A stretch of 64,000 bases of DNA from JAGXQV01 sp964527565 (GTDB lineage: Bacteria > Pseudomonadota > Gammaproteobacteria > Burkholderiales > Sulfuricellaceae): positions 1-64,000 of the forward strand of contig CAZGOY010000013.1 of NCBI GenBank assembly GCA_964527565.1, read 5' to 3'. Made by a program: the position numbers and the translations under genes. The notes under the pieces are model-generated. The model had not been told where the DNA came from. It ran no database searches and saw only the letters and a list, made by a program, of their open reading frames with translations. Positions 27,123 to 36,220 of the stretch are shown in pieces; within the stretch, counting starts at the first letter, position 1, and each line of letters opens with the position of its first letter.

Positions 27123-28964
27123 TCAGCGGAAACTGCGGGCAACGCCATAGACGATGTCGGAACTGCCGGATACCTGGTAACCAATTAATATTTCGACTTG
27201 CAGGTCGCGCAGCAGCGTTTCGGAAAATTCGTAATTGAACACCGCGATGTTTTGCTCGAAGGCGCCCAATGCGCGGGTTGCCAGGGGAGTGAGTGACAAC
27301 CCCGGTGTCCAGCCGTTGCTGCCGAGCATGAACCAGGTAGTGGCGCCCGGCTGCTGGATGGCGGCGGCCACGAGGATCATGGCGTTCTTGCCGACGTCGG
27401 CGCCATTGGGCCGGAAACTCAGGTCGAGGGCAATATTGCCGGATGAATTGCGGGTTTGGTTGTAAGTGGTGGAAAAGGTTTGCGTGGAGGCTGCGGCGCT
27501 GACCGTTACCGTTGAGGAAATGCCGCTGCACGTCACGCTCGCCGATCCAGCGCCCACTGCCGTGAGTGTGCTGCCGCTGATGGTGGCAACGGCGGTGTTG
27601 CTGGAGGTGCAGGTGCCCAGCGAGGCGTTTGACGGCACCGGGGTGAGGGTTGCCGTGGCCCCGACGCTCAGTGATGCGGGGGTGATCGTCAAATCGGTCA
27701 GCGCCACCGTGGAGCGGGCCGCCATGAATCCTCCCACGGTGGCGCGCGTGTTGTTGAGCGAAAGCACGTTATTGGCGCTGCTGGTGCCGCAGGTTCTTCC
27801 GGCGCAGGTTTGCGAGGGACTGGAAAAACGTCCGATGGTCGGATCGATGTAGCTCATGATGGTGCCGAAGATGCCGCTGATCCCGTAACCGTAGGAATAG
27901 GGGTAAGCGCCTTGCTGCGAGGAGTGGGCAACATCGTGGGCGCTGCCCATGTTGTGCCCCAGTTCGTGGGAAAAAGTCAGCTCATCGCAATAATAACTGC
28001 CGTCGCTGCCATAGCTGACCACCGCATAGCCGCCATCGGGCATCAGCGCCTGCCCCTGGCTACCGTTCAACCAGGCCACGCCGCAAGACGTGTGCGAGGA
28101 GCGGTTGTAGGGGCGCAGCAGGGCGACCAGGTCCGCGCCCTTCTCGGCGCGCAGGGCTTCCACGCCGGTAAATGCGCTACCCGAATTGTCGCTGAGCGCA
28201 TCCAGCGCCACGCTGTTGGAGCCGGTATCGCTGTAGCTGACCTGTGCGCTGTGCACCAGGCGCAGGCGGATGCCGACGCCGCTGTCGAGATAGGCCTGGT
28301 TGGCAACGGCCACCAGCTGGTTGATGATCGTCGCGGGGGAGCCGCTGCCGGTGAGGCCGGGCGTGTAGAGCACCATCACGTCGATTTCGCTATCGCTGGT
28401 GGAACGCAGGTTTCCCGTCGGCGCATTCGATCCCCGGTTTGGCGGCACGGGCAACACTTCCTGGCAGGTTTGCGCCTTGGAGAGCGCGCTGCGGGTGGCG
28501 CTGCGCAGCCTGCCGCCGCCGGCCATGTCGAGCAGGAATTCACCTTCCGGCGTGCGCAGGGTGCCGATGGTGCCTTGCGCGCCGTTGGTCAGCACCACGC
28601 GGTGGCCGTCGGCGCCGTCCACGATGCTGCCGATCCAGGTCATGTCGCCGTTGGCATGGATTTCCGAACGCTCGAAACGCACCGTCCGCTCAGGCAGGCC
28701 GGGAATGCTCAGGCGCGCTTCCTCGCCGGGACGTAGAACCGCCAATCCCGCCACGTTCAGGCGCACGGAATAAACGCCCGCGCTGCGGGTGGTCATGCTG
28801 CCGCCTTGCGGCGCAACCAGCAGGTCGGGGCGGGATGCCGGGCTGTCGTCGCGGGATTGCGCGGGCAGGGGCAGGAAAAAGAGGGCGCTTGCCAGTGCGC
28901 GCAGCAGGAAGCTGCGCCATACAGGGAAACCCGCTGTTCCGGTGATTGCGCGTGGCCTCGACAT
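27123..28964 (-). CDS. secreted reprolysin-like zinc metallopeptidase with Ig-like domain
   Basis: A 613-residue protein. The N-terminus has Arg residues then ALASALFFLPLPAQS, a Sec signal. A pro-region of about 150 residues is followed by the catalytic domain (SEIDVMVLYTPG onwards) with the zinc motif HELGHNMGSAHD and the Met-turn GTIMSYID. A bacterial Ig-like (BIG_2) domain spans about 415-495 (LTDLTITPASLSVGATATLT to VTCSGISSTVTVS). A further C-terminal beta domain follows. It is probably exported to degrade extracellular protein. It lies 16 bases behind dnaE with its own AAGGAG site, an odd partnership. Confidence 0.85.
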   Translation of the reverse strand: MSRPRAITGTAGFPVWRSFLLRALASALFFLPLPAQSRDDSPASRPDLLVAPQGGSMTTRSAGVYSVRLNVAGLAVLRPGEEARLSIPGLPERTVRFERSEIHANGDMTWIGSIVDGADGHRVVLTNGAQGTIGTLRTPEGEFLLDMAGGGRLRSATRSALSKAQTCQEVLPVPPNRGSNAPTGNLRSTSDSEIDVMVLYTPGLTGSGSPATIINQLVAVANQAYLDSGVGIRLRLVHSAQVSYSDTGSNSVALDALSDNSGSAFTGVEALRAEKGADLVALLRPYNRSSHTSCGVAWLNGSQGQALMPDGGYAVVSYGSDGSYYCDELTFSHELGHNMGSAHDVAHSSQQGAYPYSYGYGISGIFGTIMSYIDPTIGRFSSPSQTCAGRTCGTSSANNVLSLNNTRATVGGFMAARSTVALTDLTITPASLSVGATATLTPVPSNASLGTCTSSNTAVATISGSTLTAVGAGSASVTCSGISSTVTVSAAASTQTFSTTYNQTRNSSGNIALDLSFRPNGADVGKNAMILVAAAIQQPGATTWFMLGSNGWTPGLSLTPLATRALGAFEQNIAVFNYEFSETLLRDLQVEILIGYQVSGSSDIVYGVARSFR

Positions 28965-28980
28965 GATTTTCTCCTTGAGT

Positions 28981-31900
28981 CTATTGGTACGTAATTACGA
29001 CATTCTCTTTGCCCAGGGATTCCCCCAGCGATTCGATGAGATGGTCGTGCAGGCTGACTTTCCAGGCTTCGCCGAAATGGATGTCGCAACTGGCGCTGCC
29101 GTTGCGGTAACTCAGGCGCACCGGGCATTCCCCCTGGCTGTAAGGCGTCAGCAGGTCGCGCAGCTTGAGCGCATCGGTGTGGCCGTTGCAGGAAAGGCGC
29201 AGATACTTGGCGAAATGGGTGCGCGCCCCGGCCAGGTCGAACAGGCGCTCGGCCACCACGCGCAGGCCGCCACGATACTCATCCTTGCTAACCTTGCCTT
29301 CGATCACCAGCAACTGATCTTCCTTGAGCAAATCGCGGTTGGCGTCGAAGGTCTCGCTGAACACCGACACCTCGACTTGTTCAGTACCATCATCCAGGGC
29401 GATGATGGCCATTTTGCCGCGCTTGGTCATTTGAGTTCGGATGGCGTAGACCACGCCGGCCAGCCACACCAGTTCCTGTTGCGGCGCGAGGGCGTCCAGC
29501 CGGGTTTTGATGAAGCCGGACAGTTGCGGGCGATAGCCGTCATAGGGATGGCCGCTGAAATAAAAACCTAGCGCCTTCTTTTCGTTGAGCAACTGTTCCA
29601 CCGGCGACCAGCGCGGCGCTTCGACCAATGACGCGCTGTTGACGCCGTGTTCGTCGTCGTCGCCGAACAGGCTGTTCTGTCCGGCGGAGCGCGCCGCCTG
29701 CTCGGCCAACTCCAGTGCCACGCCGACCGAGGTCAGCAGGCTGTTGCGGTGGTCGCACAGGGTATCGAAGGCGCCGGCGCGGATCAGCGATTCCACCACG
29801 CGCCGGTTCACCGCGCGCTTGTCGACGCGGCGGCAAAAGTCGAACAGGTCGGTGAATGCGCCGCCCTGCGTGCGCGCTGCGATGATGGCGTCTATCGCGC
29901 CCTCGCCGGTGCCCTTCACGGCGCCCAGCCCGTAGCGGATGCGTTTTTCGTCCAGCGGCACGAAACGGTATTCGGACTGATTGACGTCCGGCGGCAGCAT
30001 CTCCAGCTTGTTCAGCAGGCAATCGGCATAGATGTTGTGCACCTTGTCGGTGTCGAACATGTCGGCGGAGAGCGTCGCCGCCATGAAGGCCGAGCAGTGG
30101 TGCGCCTTGAGCCAGGCGGTCTGGTAGGCGACCAGCGCGTAGGCGGCCGAGTGCGACTTGTTGAAACCGTATTCGGCGAACTTTTCCATCAGGTTGAACA
30201 ACTCGGTCGCCAGGCGCTCGTTCACCCCCTGCTTTACCGCGCCCTCGACGAAGAGGCCGCGATGCTTGGCCATTTCGTCGGCCTTTTTCTTGCCCATGGC
30301 ACGGCGCAGCATGTCGGCGCCGCCCAGCGTGTAACCGCCGAGAATCTGCGCCACCTGCATCACCTGCTCCTGGTAGACGATAACGCCGTAAGTGGGCTTC
30401 AAGGTGATCTCCAGGCTGGGGTGGAAATATTCCGCCTTGGCCTTGCCGTGCTTGCGGTTGATGAAGTCGTCGACCATCCCGGAACCGAGCGGGCCGGGGC
30501 GGAACAGCGCCACCAGCGCGACGATGTCGTCGAAGCAGTCCGGCAGCAAACGCTTGATCAGCTCTTTCATGCCGCGCGATTCCAGCTGGAACACCGCGGT
30601 GGTATTGCCCTCCTTGAGCAGGCGGTAAGTGGCCGGGTCGTCGAGCGGGATCAGTTCCAGCGGCCCGACCTCGCCGCCCAGTTGCTTGACGTAGCGCACC
30701 GCCCAGTCGAGGATGGTCAGCGTGCGCAAACCGAGAAAGTCGAACTTGACCAAGCCGACCTGCTCGACATCGTCCTTGTCGAACTGGCTGACGGTGGCGT
30801 CCGAGCCCTGCTGGCAATACACCGGGCAGAAATCGGAAATCTTGCCCGGCGCGATCAACACGCCGCCGGCGTGCATGCCGACGTTGCGCGTCAGGTCTTC
30901 GAGTTTTTCCGCCAACGCGAACAACTCGCGCACTTCCTCTTCGTTGTCGTGGCGCTCCTTGAGTTGCGGCTCCATTTCCAGCGCTTTTTTCAGCGAAACC
31001 GGCTTGACGCCCTCGATGGGCACCAGCTTGGACAACAGGTCGCAAAAGTTGTAGGGCAGGTCGAGGACGCGCCCGACATCGCGGATCACCGATTTGGAGC
31101 CCAGCGTGCCGAAGGTGACGATCTGCGACACGCTGTCCTCGCCGTATTTCTTGCGCACGTAGTCGATGACGCGGTCGCGCCCGTCCTGGCAGAAGTCGAT
31201 GTCGAAGTCGGGCATCGACACCCGCTCGGGGTTGAGGAAACGCTCGAACAGCAACTCGTAGCGCAAGGGGTCGAGGTCGGTGATCCCCAGGCTGTAGGCG
31301 ACCAGCGAACCCGCGCCGGAGCCGCGCCCCGGACCGACCGGCACGCCGTTTTTCTTGGCCCAGTTGATGAAGTCGGCAACGATCAGGAAATAGCCGGGAA
31401 AGCCCATCTGCACGATGGTGTCGGTCTCGAACTTGAGGCGCGCGCGGTAAATGGGTTCCTGTTCCGCGCGCTTGGTGGGGTCGGGATAGAGCACGTCCAG
31501 GCGCAGCATCAGCCCGCGTTCCGCTTCCGCGCACATGAACTGGTCGATGGTGAGGCCCGGCGGGGTGGGAAAATCCGGTAGCCAGTTCTTGCCCAGCTCG
31601 ACGGTGAGGTTGCAGCGCTTGGCAATTTCCACGCTGTTGGCTAGCGCCTCGGGGATGTCAGCGAACAGTTGCGCCATCTCCGCCTGGGTTTTGAAATGTT
31701 GCTGTTCGGTGAAATTACGCGGGCGGCGCGGGTCGCCCAGCACATACCCTTCGGAAATGCACACGCGCGCCTCGTGCGCCCTGAAATCGTCGGTATCGAG
31801 AAACTGGATGGGATGGGTGGCCACCACCGGGATTTGCAGTTCGGAAGCCAGGTCGAGCGCGCGCTGGATGTAATTTTCCGTCTGCGGCAGTCCGGCGCGC

Positions 31901-32469
31901 TGGAGTTCGAGATAAAACGCCCCCGGAAAAATGCGCTGCCAGTCCTGTGCCAGTTTCTTCGCCTGCGCCAGATTTTCCTGCACCAGCGCCTGGCCGACAT
32001 CGCCGCCCTGCGCGCCGGACAGGGCGATCAAGCCCTCGGCGGCGGCGTCTTCCAGCCAGGATTTTTCCAGTTCGGCGCGCCCCCGGTACTGGTTGAAGCG
32101 GAAAGCGCGCGACAGCAGTTCGCACAGATTGCCGTAACCCTTGCGGTCGCGGCACAGCAGCAGGAGACGGTGCGGCTGATCGCGGTTGGCGGAGTTGGAA
32201 ATCCACACGTCGGCGCCGATGATCGGCTTGAGACCCGCGCCGCGCGCCGCCTTGTAGAATTTCACCATGCCGAACAGGTTATCGAGGTCGGTCAGCGCCA
32301 GCGCCGGCATACCGTCGGCGCGCGCCCGCTCCACCGGCGGACAGACGTGCACCTTGAAACTGTTGCCGTCGGCATCCTGTTTTTTCATCTCCACATCCAG
32401 GCGCACGATGCCATCGACGATGGAATACTCGCTGTGCATGCGCAGGTGGATGAAGGCAGGGGAGGTCAT
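28981..32469 (-). CDS. dnaE: DNA polymerase III subunit alpha
   Basis: A 1162-residue replicative polymerase. The N-terminal PHP domain (FIHLRMHSEYSIVDG) is followed by the family C polymerase core with catalytic aspartates in PDFDIDFCQDGRD, then the helix-hairpin-helix and OB-fold tail. Full length and standard for DnaE1. It is transcribed away from vapBC; the nearest upstream element is a 61-base repeat with a 10-base-pair hairpin (32527-32587). The metallopeptidase gene follows at once. Confidence 0.96.
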   Translation of the reverse strand: MTSPAFIHLRMHSEYSIVDGIVRLDVEMKKQDADGNSFKVHVCPPVERARADGMPALALTDLDNLFGMVKFYKAARGAGLKPIIGADVWISNSANRDQPHRLLLLCRDRKGYGNLCELLSRAFRFNQYRGRAELEKSWLEDAAAEGLIALSGAQGGDVGQALVQENLAQAKKLAQDWQRIFPGAFYLELQRAGLPQTENYIQRALDLASELQIPVVATHPIQFLDTDDFRAHEARVCISEGYVLGDPRRPRNFTEQQHFKTQAEMAQLFADIPEALANSVEIAKRCNLTVELGKNWLPDFPTPPGLTIDQFMCAEAERGLMLRLDVLYPDPTKRAEQEPIYRARLKFETDTIVQMGFPGYFLIVADFINWAKKNGVPVGPGRGSGAGSLVAYSLGITDLDPLRYELLFERFLNPERVSMPDFDIDFCQDGRDRVIDYVRKKYGEDSVSQIVTFGTLGSKSVIRDVGRVLDLPYNFCDLLSKLVPIEGVKPVSLKKALEMEPQLKERHDNEEEVRELFALAEKLEDLTRNVGMHAGGVLIAPGKISDFCPVYCQQGSDATVSQFDKDDVEQVGLVKFDFLGLRTLTILDWAVRYVKQLGGEVGPLELIPLDDPATYRLLKEGNTTAVFQLESRGMKELIKRLLPDCFDDIVALVALFRPGPLGSGMVDDFINRKHGKAKAEYFHPSLEITLKPTYGVIVYQEQVMQVAQILGGYTLGGADMLRRAMGKKKADEMAKHRGLFVEGAVKQGVNERLATELFNLMEKFAEYGFNKSHSAAYALVAYQTAWLKAHHCSAFMAATLSADMFDTDKVHNIYADCLLNKLEMLPPDVNQSEYRFVPLDEKRIRYGLGAVKGTGEGAIDAIIAARTQGGAFTDLFDFCRRVDKRAVNRRVVESLIRAGAFDTLCDHRNSLLTSVGVALELAEQAARSAGQNSLFGDDDEHGVNSASLVEAPRWSPVEQLLNEKKALGFYFSGHPYDGYRPQLSGFIKTRLDALAPQQELVWLAGVVYAIRTQMTKRGKMAIIALDDGTEQVEVSVFSETFDANRDLLKEDQLLVIEGKVSKDEYRGGLRVVAERLFDLAGARTHFAKYLRLSCNGHTDALKLRDLLTPYSQGECPVRLSYRNGSASCDIHFGEAWKVSLHDHLIESLGESLGKENVVITYQ

Positions 32470-32526
32470 GAGGCGGGGATTTTAGCATGTCCCGGAAAGC
32501 CGGAGCGGATGCGCCGAAACAGGCGG

Positions 32527-32587
32527 CGGCGTGTAAAATGCCGTCCGGAACCCTGCGGCGGACGGCATGGCGCGCCTGCGGCGCTTC
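32527..32587. repeat. 61-base direct repeat, copy 1 (dnaE side of vapBC)
   Basis: Matches 33412-33472 in 54 of 61 positions, in the same orientation. It contains a perfect hairpin with 10-base arms (ATGCCGTCCG / CGGACGGCAT, 11-base loop), preceded by GTGTAAAAT and followed by GGCGC. In copy 2 one arm base changes but can still pair as G-U. The two copies bracket the vapBC module. Confidence 0.8.
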
Positions 32588-32662
32588 CTCGATCAAGCAT
32601 CAGCGGGTGCGGGATGCCAACAACGCTGCGGTTTTTTTCAGCCTGTGGGCGCTGGAAGGTGG

Positions 32663-33073
32663 TTATGCGGCTGACTCGCCGGTAATCAGAGCAACGTCTG
32701 CGTGACGTGCGAATCGGCGATCAAAGGTTCTTACCGGAAGTGACCCGGCGTGGCGTGCCGATTCAAGCACCAGACAGTCGGCAAAATCAAATGAGGATTG
32801 GGCGTACAACGCAATAGCGGACTGCACAACCGGTGCCTGTTCCACCCAAACCCGATCCATGCTCGTCAGGCGTCGAAGTTCGGAAGTGATGCGCTCGCGA
32901 CTGAGTTTGGCTGTGCACACAAGTACCCACACTACCTCGACCAATACCACCGTTGGCAGATAAATGCCGCCTGTTTGCAGCGCGTTCATCCATTGTCGAG
33001 CCGCCAAAACGGCCTGCTCCGGGTCGTCGCCCAATACGATGCGCACGACGACATTGGTATCAAAGGTTTGCAC
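32663..33073 (-). CDS. VapC-type PIN-domain toxin
   Basis: A 136-residue PIN RNase. Acidic active-site residues are visible in FDTNVVVRIVLGDD, VLVEVVWVL, DFADCLVLESA and TFDRRFARH. It is expected to cleave tRNA or rRNA. The GTG start at 33073 lies inside the antitoxin gene (14-base overlap) and gives the family start VQTFDTN; an upstream ATG at 33094 is in frame but adds unlike residues. It pairs with the upstream gene. Confidence 0.87.
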   Translation of the reverse strand: MQTFDTNVVVRIVLGDDPEQAVLAARQWMNALQTGGIYLPTVVLVEVVWVLVCTAKLSRERITSELRRLTSMDRVWVEQAPVVQSAIALYAQSSFDFADCLVLESARHAGSLPVRTFDRRFARHADVALITGESAA

Positions 33074-33323
33074 TGTCGAGTGCTCCCTGAGCAATGGCCT
33101 CTTCCATTTCCTGCAAACTTATCGGCGGGCGGTCGGCGGGCCATTTCGGGCGCGATTTCAGGAATTCTTCAAAAGACAGCTTATTTTCGATTCCCTCTGC
33201 TATGTATTTTCCTTTGTCGATAGCAACAATTTCCACCCAGTGACCCGATAAAGGCTGCAAGGCAGGGATCGCGTTGATTAACGACTGATCGACCCGTACT
33301 TCCGTTTGCAAAGCTTGTTGCAT
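33060..33323 (-). CDS. VapB-type antitoxin
   Basis: An 87-residue protein preceding and overlapping the PIN toxin gene, with an AGGGGA ribosome site. Residues 15-45 (INAIPALQPLSGHWVEIVAI) could form the DNA-binding part, and the C-terminal KSRPKWPADRPPISLQEMEEAI tail resembles toxin-embracing antitoxin tails. The fold is less clear than for the toxin, and the antitoxin call rests mainly on the arrangement. Confidence 0.72.
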   Translation of the reverse strand: MQQALQTEVRVDQSLINAIPALQPLSGHWVEIVAIDKGKYIAEGIENKLSFEEFLKSRPKWPADRPPISLQEMEEAIAQGALDSANL

Positions 33324-33411
33324 GACGTTCCCCTAAATTTTTACCGAATGATACGCTGCCGCTTCCACTATAGATTGAGATGCTCTGCAAGAACAAGCGC
33401 CAAAACAGCCC

Positions 33412-33472
33412 CGGCGTGTAAAATGCCGTCTGGAACACTGCAGCGGACGGCATGGCGCTTCTGCGGCATTTC
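33412..33472. repeat. 61-base direct repeat, copy 2 (chemoreceptor side of vapBC)
   Basis: Same orientation as 32527-32587, 54 of 61 identical. The stem arms are ATGCCGTCTG / CGGACGGCAT, so one pair becomes G-U. It lies 90 bases upstream of the chemoreceptor gene. The repeats bracket 824 bases that contain only vapBC, suggesting insertion at, or duplication of, this element. Confidence 0.8.
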
Positions 33473-33562
33473 ATCTTGTTGACCAATTCCGCAAACAAAA
33501 TATACTCCAAGCCTTGCGCGGGAAGTTGGAACGGCTCAAACGGAACAATAAGGAGAAGGATG

Positions 33563-34735
33563 ATGAGTACGAATCGGGACGCTTGGACATGGCTGTCGCC
33601 GCTGATCAGCGGCGCAGCGGGCGTAGCCGCGCTGCTGGGACTGTCCGGCATGGGCGGCACGGGCGCCTTGCTCGCCATCGCGGTGGCGGTGGTCGCCGTG
33701 GTCTGCGCCTGGATCAGCGCCAGCCGCCAGCCCGCCGGTCAGGCCGCCGCGATGGCGGACGAATGGAACCGTCCCGCAGCGCTTGAGGCGGAACGCGACG
33801 GCGGGCTGGAGCAGATTTGCGACAAGGCGGCGCCGATCTGGGTCAAGCAGATAGAAACCGCGCGCAGCCAGACCGAAGAAGGCATTACCGAGGTGGCGAA
33901 CCGCTTCGCCGCCATCGTCGAGCGCTTGCAGGCTTCGGTGATCGCCTCACAACGTGCGGCGGGCGGCGCAGGCGGGGATACCTCGGTGCTGGCGCAAAGC
34001 GAGGCCAACCTGGTGGCGGTCAGCCGCTCGATGGATGCGGCATTGAAAAAACGTGCCGAGATGGTGCGCGACGTGCGCGAACTGGTTTCCTATACCGACG
34101 AACTGAAAAAGATGGCGGCGGAAGTTGCCGAAATCGCCTCGCAAACCAATTTGCTGGCGCTCAACGCCGCCATCGAGGCGGCGCGCGCCGGGGAGGCGGG
34201 CCGCGGCTTCGCCGTGGTGGCCGACGAGGTGCGCAAGCTTTCCAGCCTGTCCAGCGATACCGGCAAGAAGATGTCGGAAAAAGTGAACGTCATCAACAAT
34301 GCCATTGCGGCGGTGATCGACGTGGCGGAAAAATTCGGCGACGAAGACACGCGCTCGGTCAGCGGCGCGGAAGAAACCATCAAACACGTGCTGAGTAATT
34401 TTTCCGCCGTCAATCAGGGATTGAGCGCTTCATCAGAGATGCTGCGCCGCGAGAGCGAGGGAATCAGCGCGGAAATTTCCGATGCCCTGGTCTTCCTCCA
34501 GTTCCAGGACCGGGTCAGCCAGATACTCGGGCAGGTACGCGACAATCTCGACGGCTTGCACAAACACCTCAAGCAGCACGCTAGCGAATGCGCGCGCGGC
34601 AGCGCTTCCGCCATCGACGCCGACGCCTGGATCAACGAAATGGCGCTGGGCTACACCACGCCCGAACAACGCCGCAATCACCGGGGCGAAGCGCACGGCA
34701 ATACGGCAAGCGCGACGGAAATCACCTTTTTCTAG
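33563..34735 (+). CDS. methyl-accepting chemotaxis protein without periplasmic sensor domain
   Basis: A 390-residue receptor. Two hydrophobic stretches near the N-terminus (SPLISGAAGVAALLGL and ALLAIAVAVVAVVCAW) are separated by only a few residues, so there is no external ligand domain. The signalling hairpin tip is ASQTNLLALNAAIEAARAGE followed by GRGFAVVADEVRKL. The C-terminus ends EITFF. It may sense through the membrane or cytoplasm. Two adjacent ATGs exist; the second is better spaced from AAGGAG. cheY follows 15 bases downstream with its own AGGAG. Confidence 0.87.
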   Translation: MSTNRDAWTWLSPLISGAAGVAALLGLSGMGGTGALLAIAVAVVAVVCAWISASRQPAGQAAAMADEWNRPAALEAERDGGLEQICDKAAPIWVKQIETARSQTEEGITEVANRFAAIVERLQASVIASQRAAGGAGGDTSVLAQSEANLVAVSRSMDAALKKRAEMVRDVRELVSYTDELKKMAAEVAEIASQTNLLALNAAIEAARAGEAGRGFAVVADEVRKLSSLSSDTGKKMSEKVNVINNAIAAVIDVAEKFGDEDTRSVSGAEETIKHVLSNFSAVNQGLSASSEMLRRESEGISAEISDALVFLQFQDRVSQILGQVRDNLDGLHKHLKQHASECARGSASAIDADAWINEMALGYTTPEQRRNHRGEAHGNTASATEITFF

Positions 34736-34750
34736 CAGGAGAACAGCAAC

Positions 34751-35122
34751 ATGGCCAAAACCATCATGATCGTGGATGATTCCGCTTCGCTGCGGCAGGT
34801 CGTCGGCATTGCCTTGCGGGGCGCGGGCTACGAAGTCATCGAAGCCTGCGACGGCCAGGACGCGCTCGCCAAGCTCAACGTCAACAGCAAGGTGCACCTC
34901 ATCATCAGCGACGTGAACATGCCCAACATGGACGGCATTGCCTTCGTCAAGGCCGCCAAGCAGATGCCCAACCTGAAGTTCACCCCGGTCATCATGCTCA
35001 CCACCGAAGCGCAGGAATCCAAAAAGCAGGAAGGCCAGGCGGCGGGTGCCAAGGCGTGGATCGTCAAACCCTTCCAGCCCGCGCAAATGCTGGCGGCGGT
35101 GGCCAAGCTGGTGATGCCGTAA
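34751..35122 (+). CDS. CheY-like response regulator
   Basis: A 123-residue single receiver domain: acidic pocket in IVDDSASLR, phospho-acceptor Asp in IISDVNMPNMDG, Thr in MLTTEAQ and Lys in IVKPF. With the preceding receptor it forms a two-gene chemotaxis-like unit with no CheA or CheW in the window. It could be CheY for the flagellar motor or serve a local output. Confidence 0.9.
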   Translation: MAKTIMIVDDSASLRQVVGIALRGAGYEVIEACDGQDALAKLNVNSKVHLIISDVNMPNMDGIAFVKAAKQMPNLKFTPVIMLTTEAQESKKQEGQAAGAKAWIVKPFQPAQMLAAVAKLVMP

Positions 35123-35246
35123 GCGAAACGCGCAGGGCGCCCCGGACATCCCGCCGTGGGGCCGCCATTGCAGGCTGTCCGTCCAGTTTTCAGCCAGCAG
35201 TCCCGGAACCCAGGCGCGCCCAATCCGCCGCAACAAGATGAAAACG

Positions 35247-35528
35247 TCAACCTCGCTTGAGGTCGCGATAGAAATTCTCGTGCGCTCCGATCGCCTCCAG
35301 ATAAACCAGCTGGACCGCATTATCGACGGTATAGCCGAGCAGATAGAGCTGTCCGAGGCTGTGGAACTTGAATACGAAGAGATCCGCCAGGTCGCCTTTT
35401 TTGCGTTCACCGGCTGCGGGGTTCTCCGCGACGGTTTCAACCGCGCTATCGACGTCGCTGGCGACGTTGTCATGCAGCTTTTTGTATTGCCTGGCAAAGC
35501 GCCGCGCTTGCCGGACTTCAAAGCTCAC
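35247..35528 (-). CDS. RelE/ParE-like toxin
   Basis: A 93-residue protein beginning VSFEVRQARRFARQYKKLHDNV, with the RelE-type central segment KGDLADLFVFKFHSLGQLYLLGY and a C-terminal LVYLEAIGAHENFYRDLKR. A GTG start overlaps the antitoxin stop (GTGA). It probably acts on mRNA or gyrase. It is the downstream gene of an intact pair at the edge of the toxin-antitoxin island. Confidence 0.85.
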   Translation of the reverse strand: MSFEVRQARRFARQYKKLHDNVASDVDSAVETVAENPAAGERKKGDLADLFVFKFHSLGQLYLLGYTVDNAVQLVYLEAIGAHENFYRDLKRG

Positions 35529-35758
35529 GCTTTGCGACTCCGCGGGATGAACGGCGTGGCCTGCTCGCGCGGTTCGGCGATGGCAGCCAGGGATTCGGCA
35601 ATAAAGCCGACCGGCAGGTCCGGGTTGTCGAGGGCAGCACGTCCAACCTTCGCCCAATACTCAACCTGACCGGCAATTGTGCGGTGCTCGACGATGGCAT
35701 CGCTCTTGGCCTGCTCGTAGAGAGTTTGATCGATCCGAATGGATGTAGTGGTCGTCAT
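35525..35758 (-). CDS. ParD-like antitoxin
   Basis: A 77-residue protein starting MTTTTSIRIDQTLYEQAKSD, then HRTIAGQVEYWAKVGRAALDNPDLP, the pattern of the ParD_like family (ribbon-helix-helix). It should neutralise the overlapping RelE/ParE-like toxin and repress the promoter. The ATG follows a GGAG site; the frame stays open upstream without similarity. Confidence 0.85.
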   Translation of the reverse strand: MTTTTSIRIDQTLYEQAKSDAIVEHRTIAGQVEYWAKVGRAALDNPDLPVGFIAESLAAIAEPREQATPFIPRSRKA

Positions 35759-35926
35759 GGTTCGCTCCGGTAGTAACAGCGTCTCCAGTTTACCACTTTC
35801 TACCCAGCCAGCCAGGCCGCCGGATGCTGCCGCGATCACACTTTGCCGTGACAAGCTGAACCAACCGAAGGGTCGGTGACGATCAAGCAGTGGCGAAATA
35901 TGGGGTCTTAATTTGCGCTTGCTCAA

Positions 35927-36220
35927 TCAGGCGGCGTGCAACTCCTGCCGAATGGTCTGTCGCACTACTTCGGCCAGCGTCACGCCTTGCGCCGCATCCC
36001 GCAACGCCTGGTTAATCAATGTTTGATAGTTGCCGCCGGTCATTTCTGCGCGAGCCTTGAAAATGGCGAGCACTTCATTATCCAAACGCATGGTAACGCG
36101 GGATTTCCCGCCATGCTTGGCTTGCAACCGGGCAAGCGCCGGTACGTCGGTTATGGATTTGGCATCGCTGAAATCCATATTGGCATAGCGATCAAACAGC
36201 GGATCAGAATTGTTGCTCAT
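35927..36220 (-). CDS. brnA: BrnA antitoxin
   Basis: A 97-residue protein. An N-terminal toxin-binding part (DPLFDRYANMDFSDAKSIT) precedes a ribbon-helix-helix at residues about 45-75 (KSRVTMRLDNEVLAIFKARA). As in other BrnTA pairs the toxin gene comes first and the antitoxin second, overlapping by 17 bases. BrnA is the DNA-binding autorepressor of the family. Confidence 0.88.
   Translation of the reverse strand: MSNNSDPLFDRYANMDFSDAKSITDVPALARLQAKHGGKSRVTMRLDNEVLAIFKARAEMTGGNYQTLINQALRDAAQGVTLAEVVRQTIRQELHAA

Noticed and set aside
27020..27238. Small plus-strand frame starting MKRFELLVLSNIVMFF
   Set aside because: Begins with a hydrophobic stretch and a fair leader but soon runs antisense into the metallopeptidase gene; not convincing as a gene.
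29647..31581. 644-codon plus-strand frame opposite dnaE
   Set aside because: Antisense shadow of the polymerase core.
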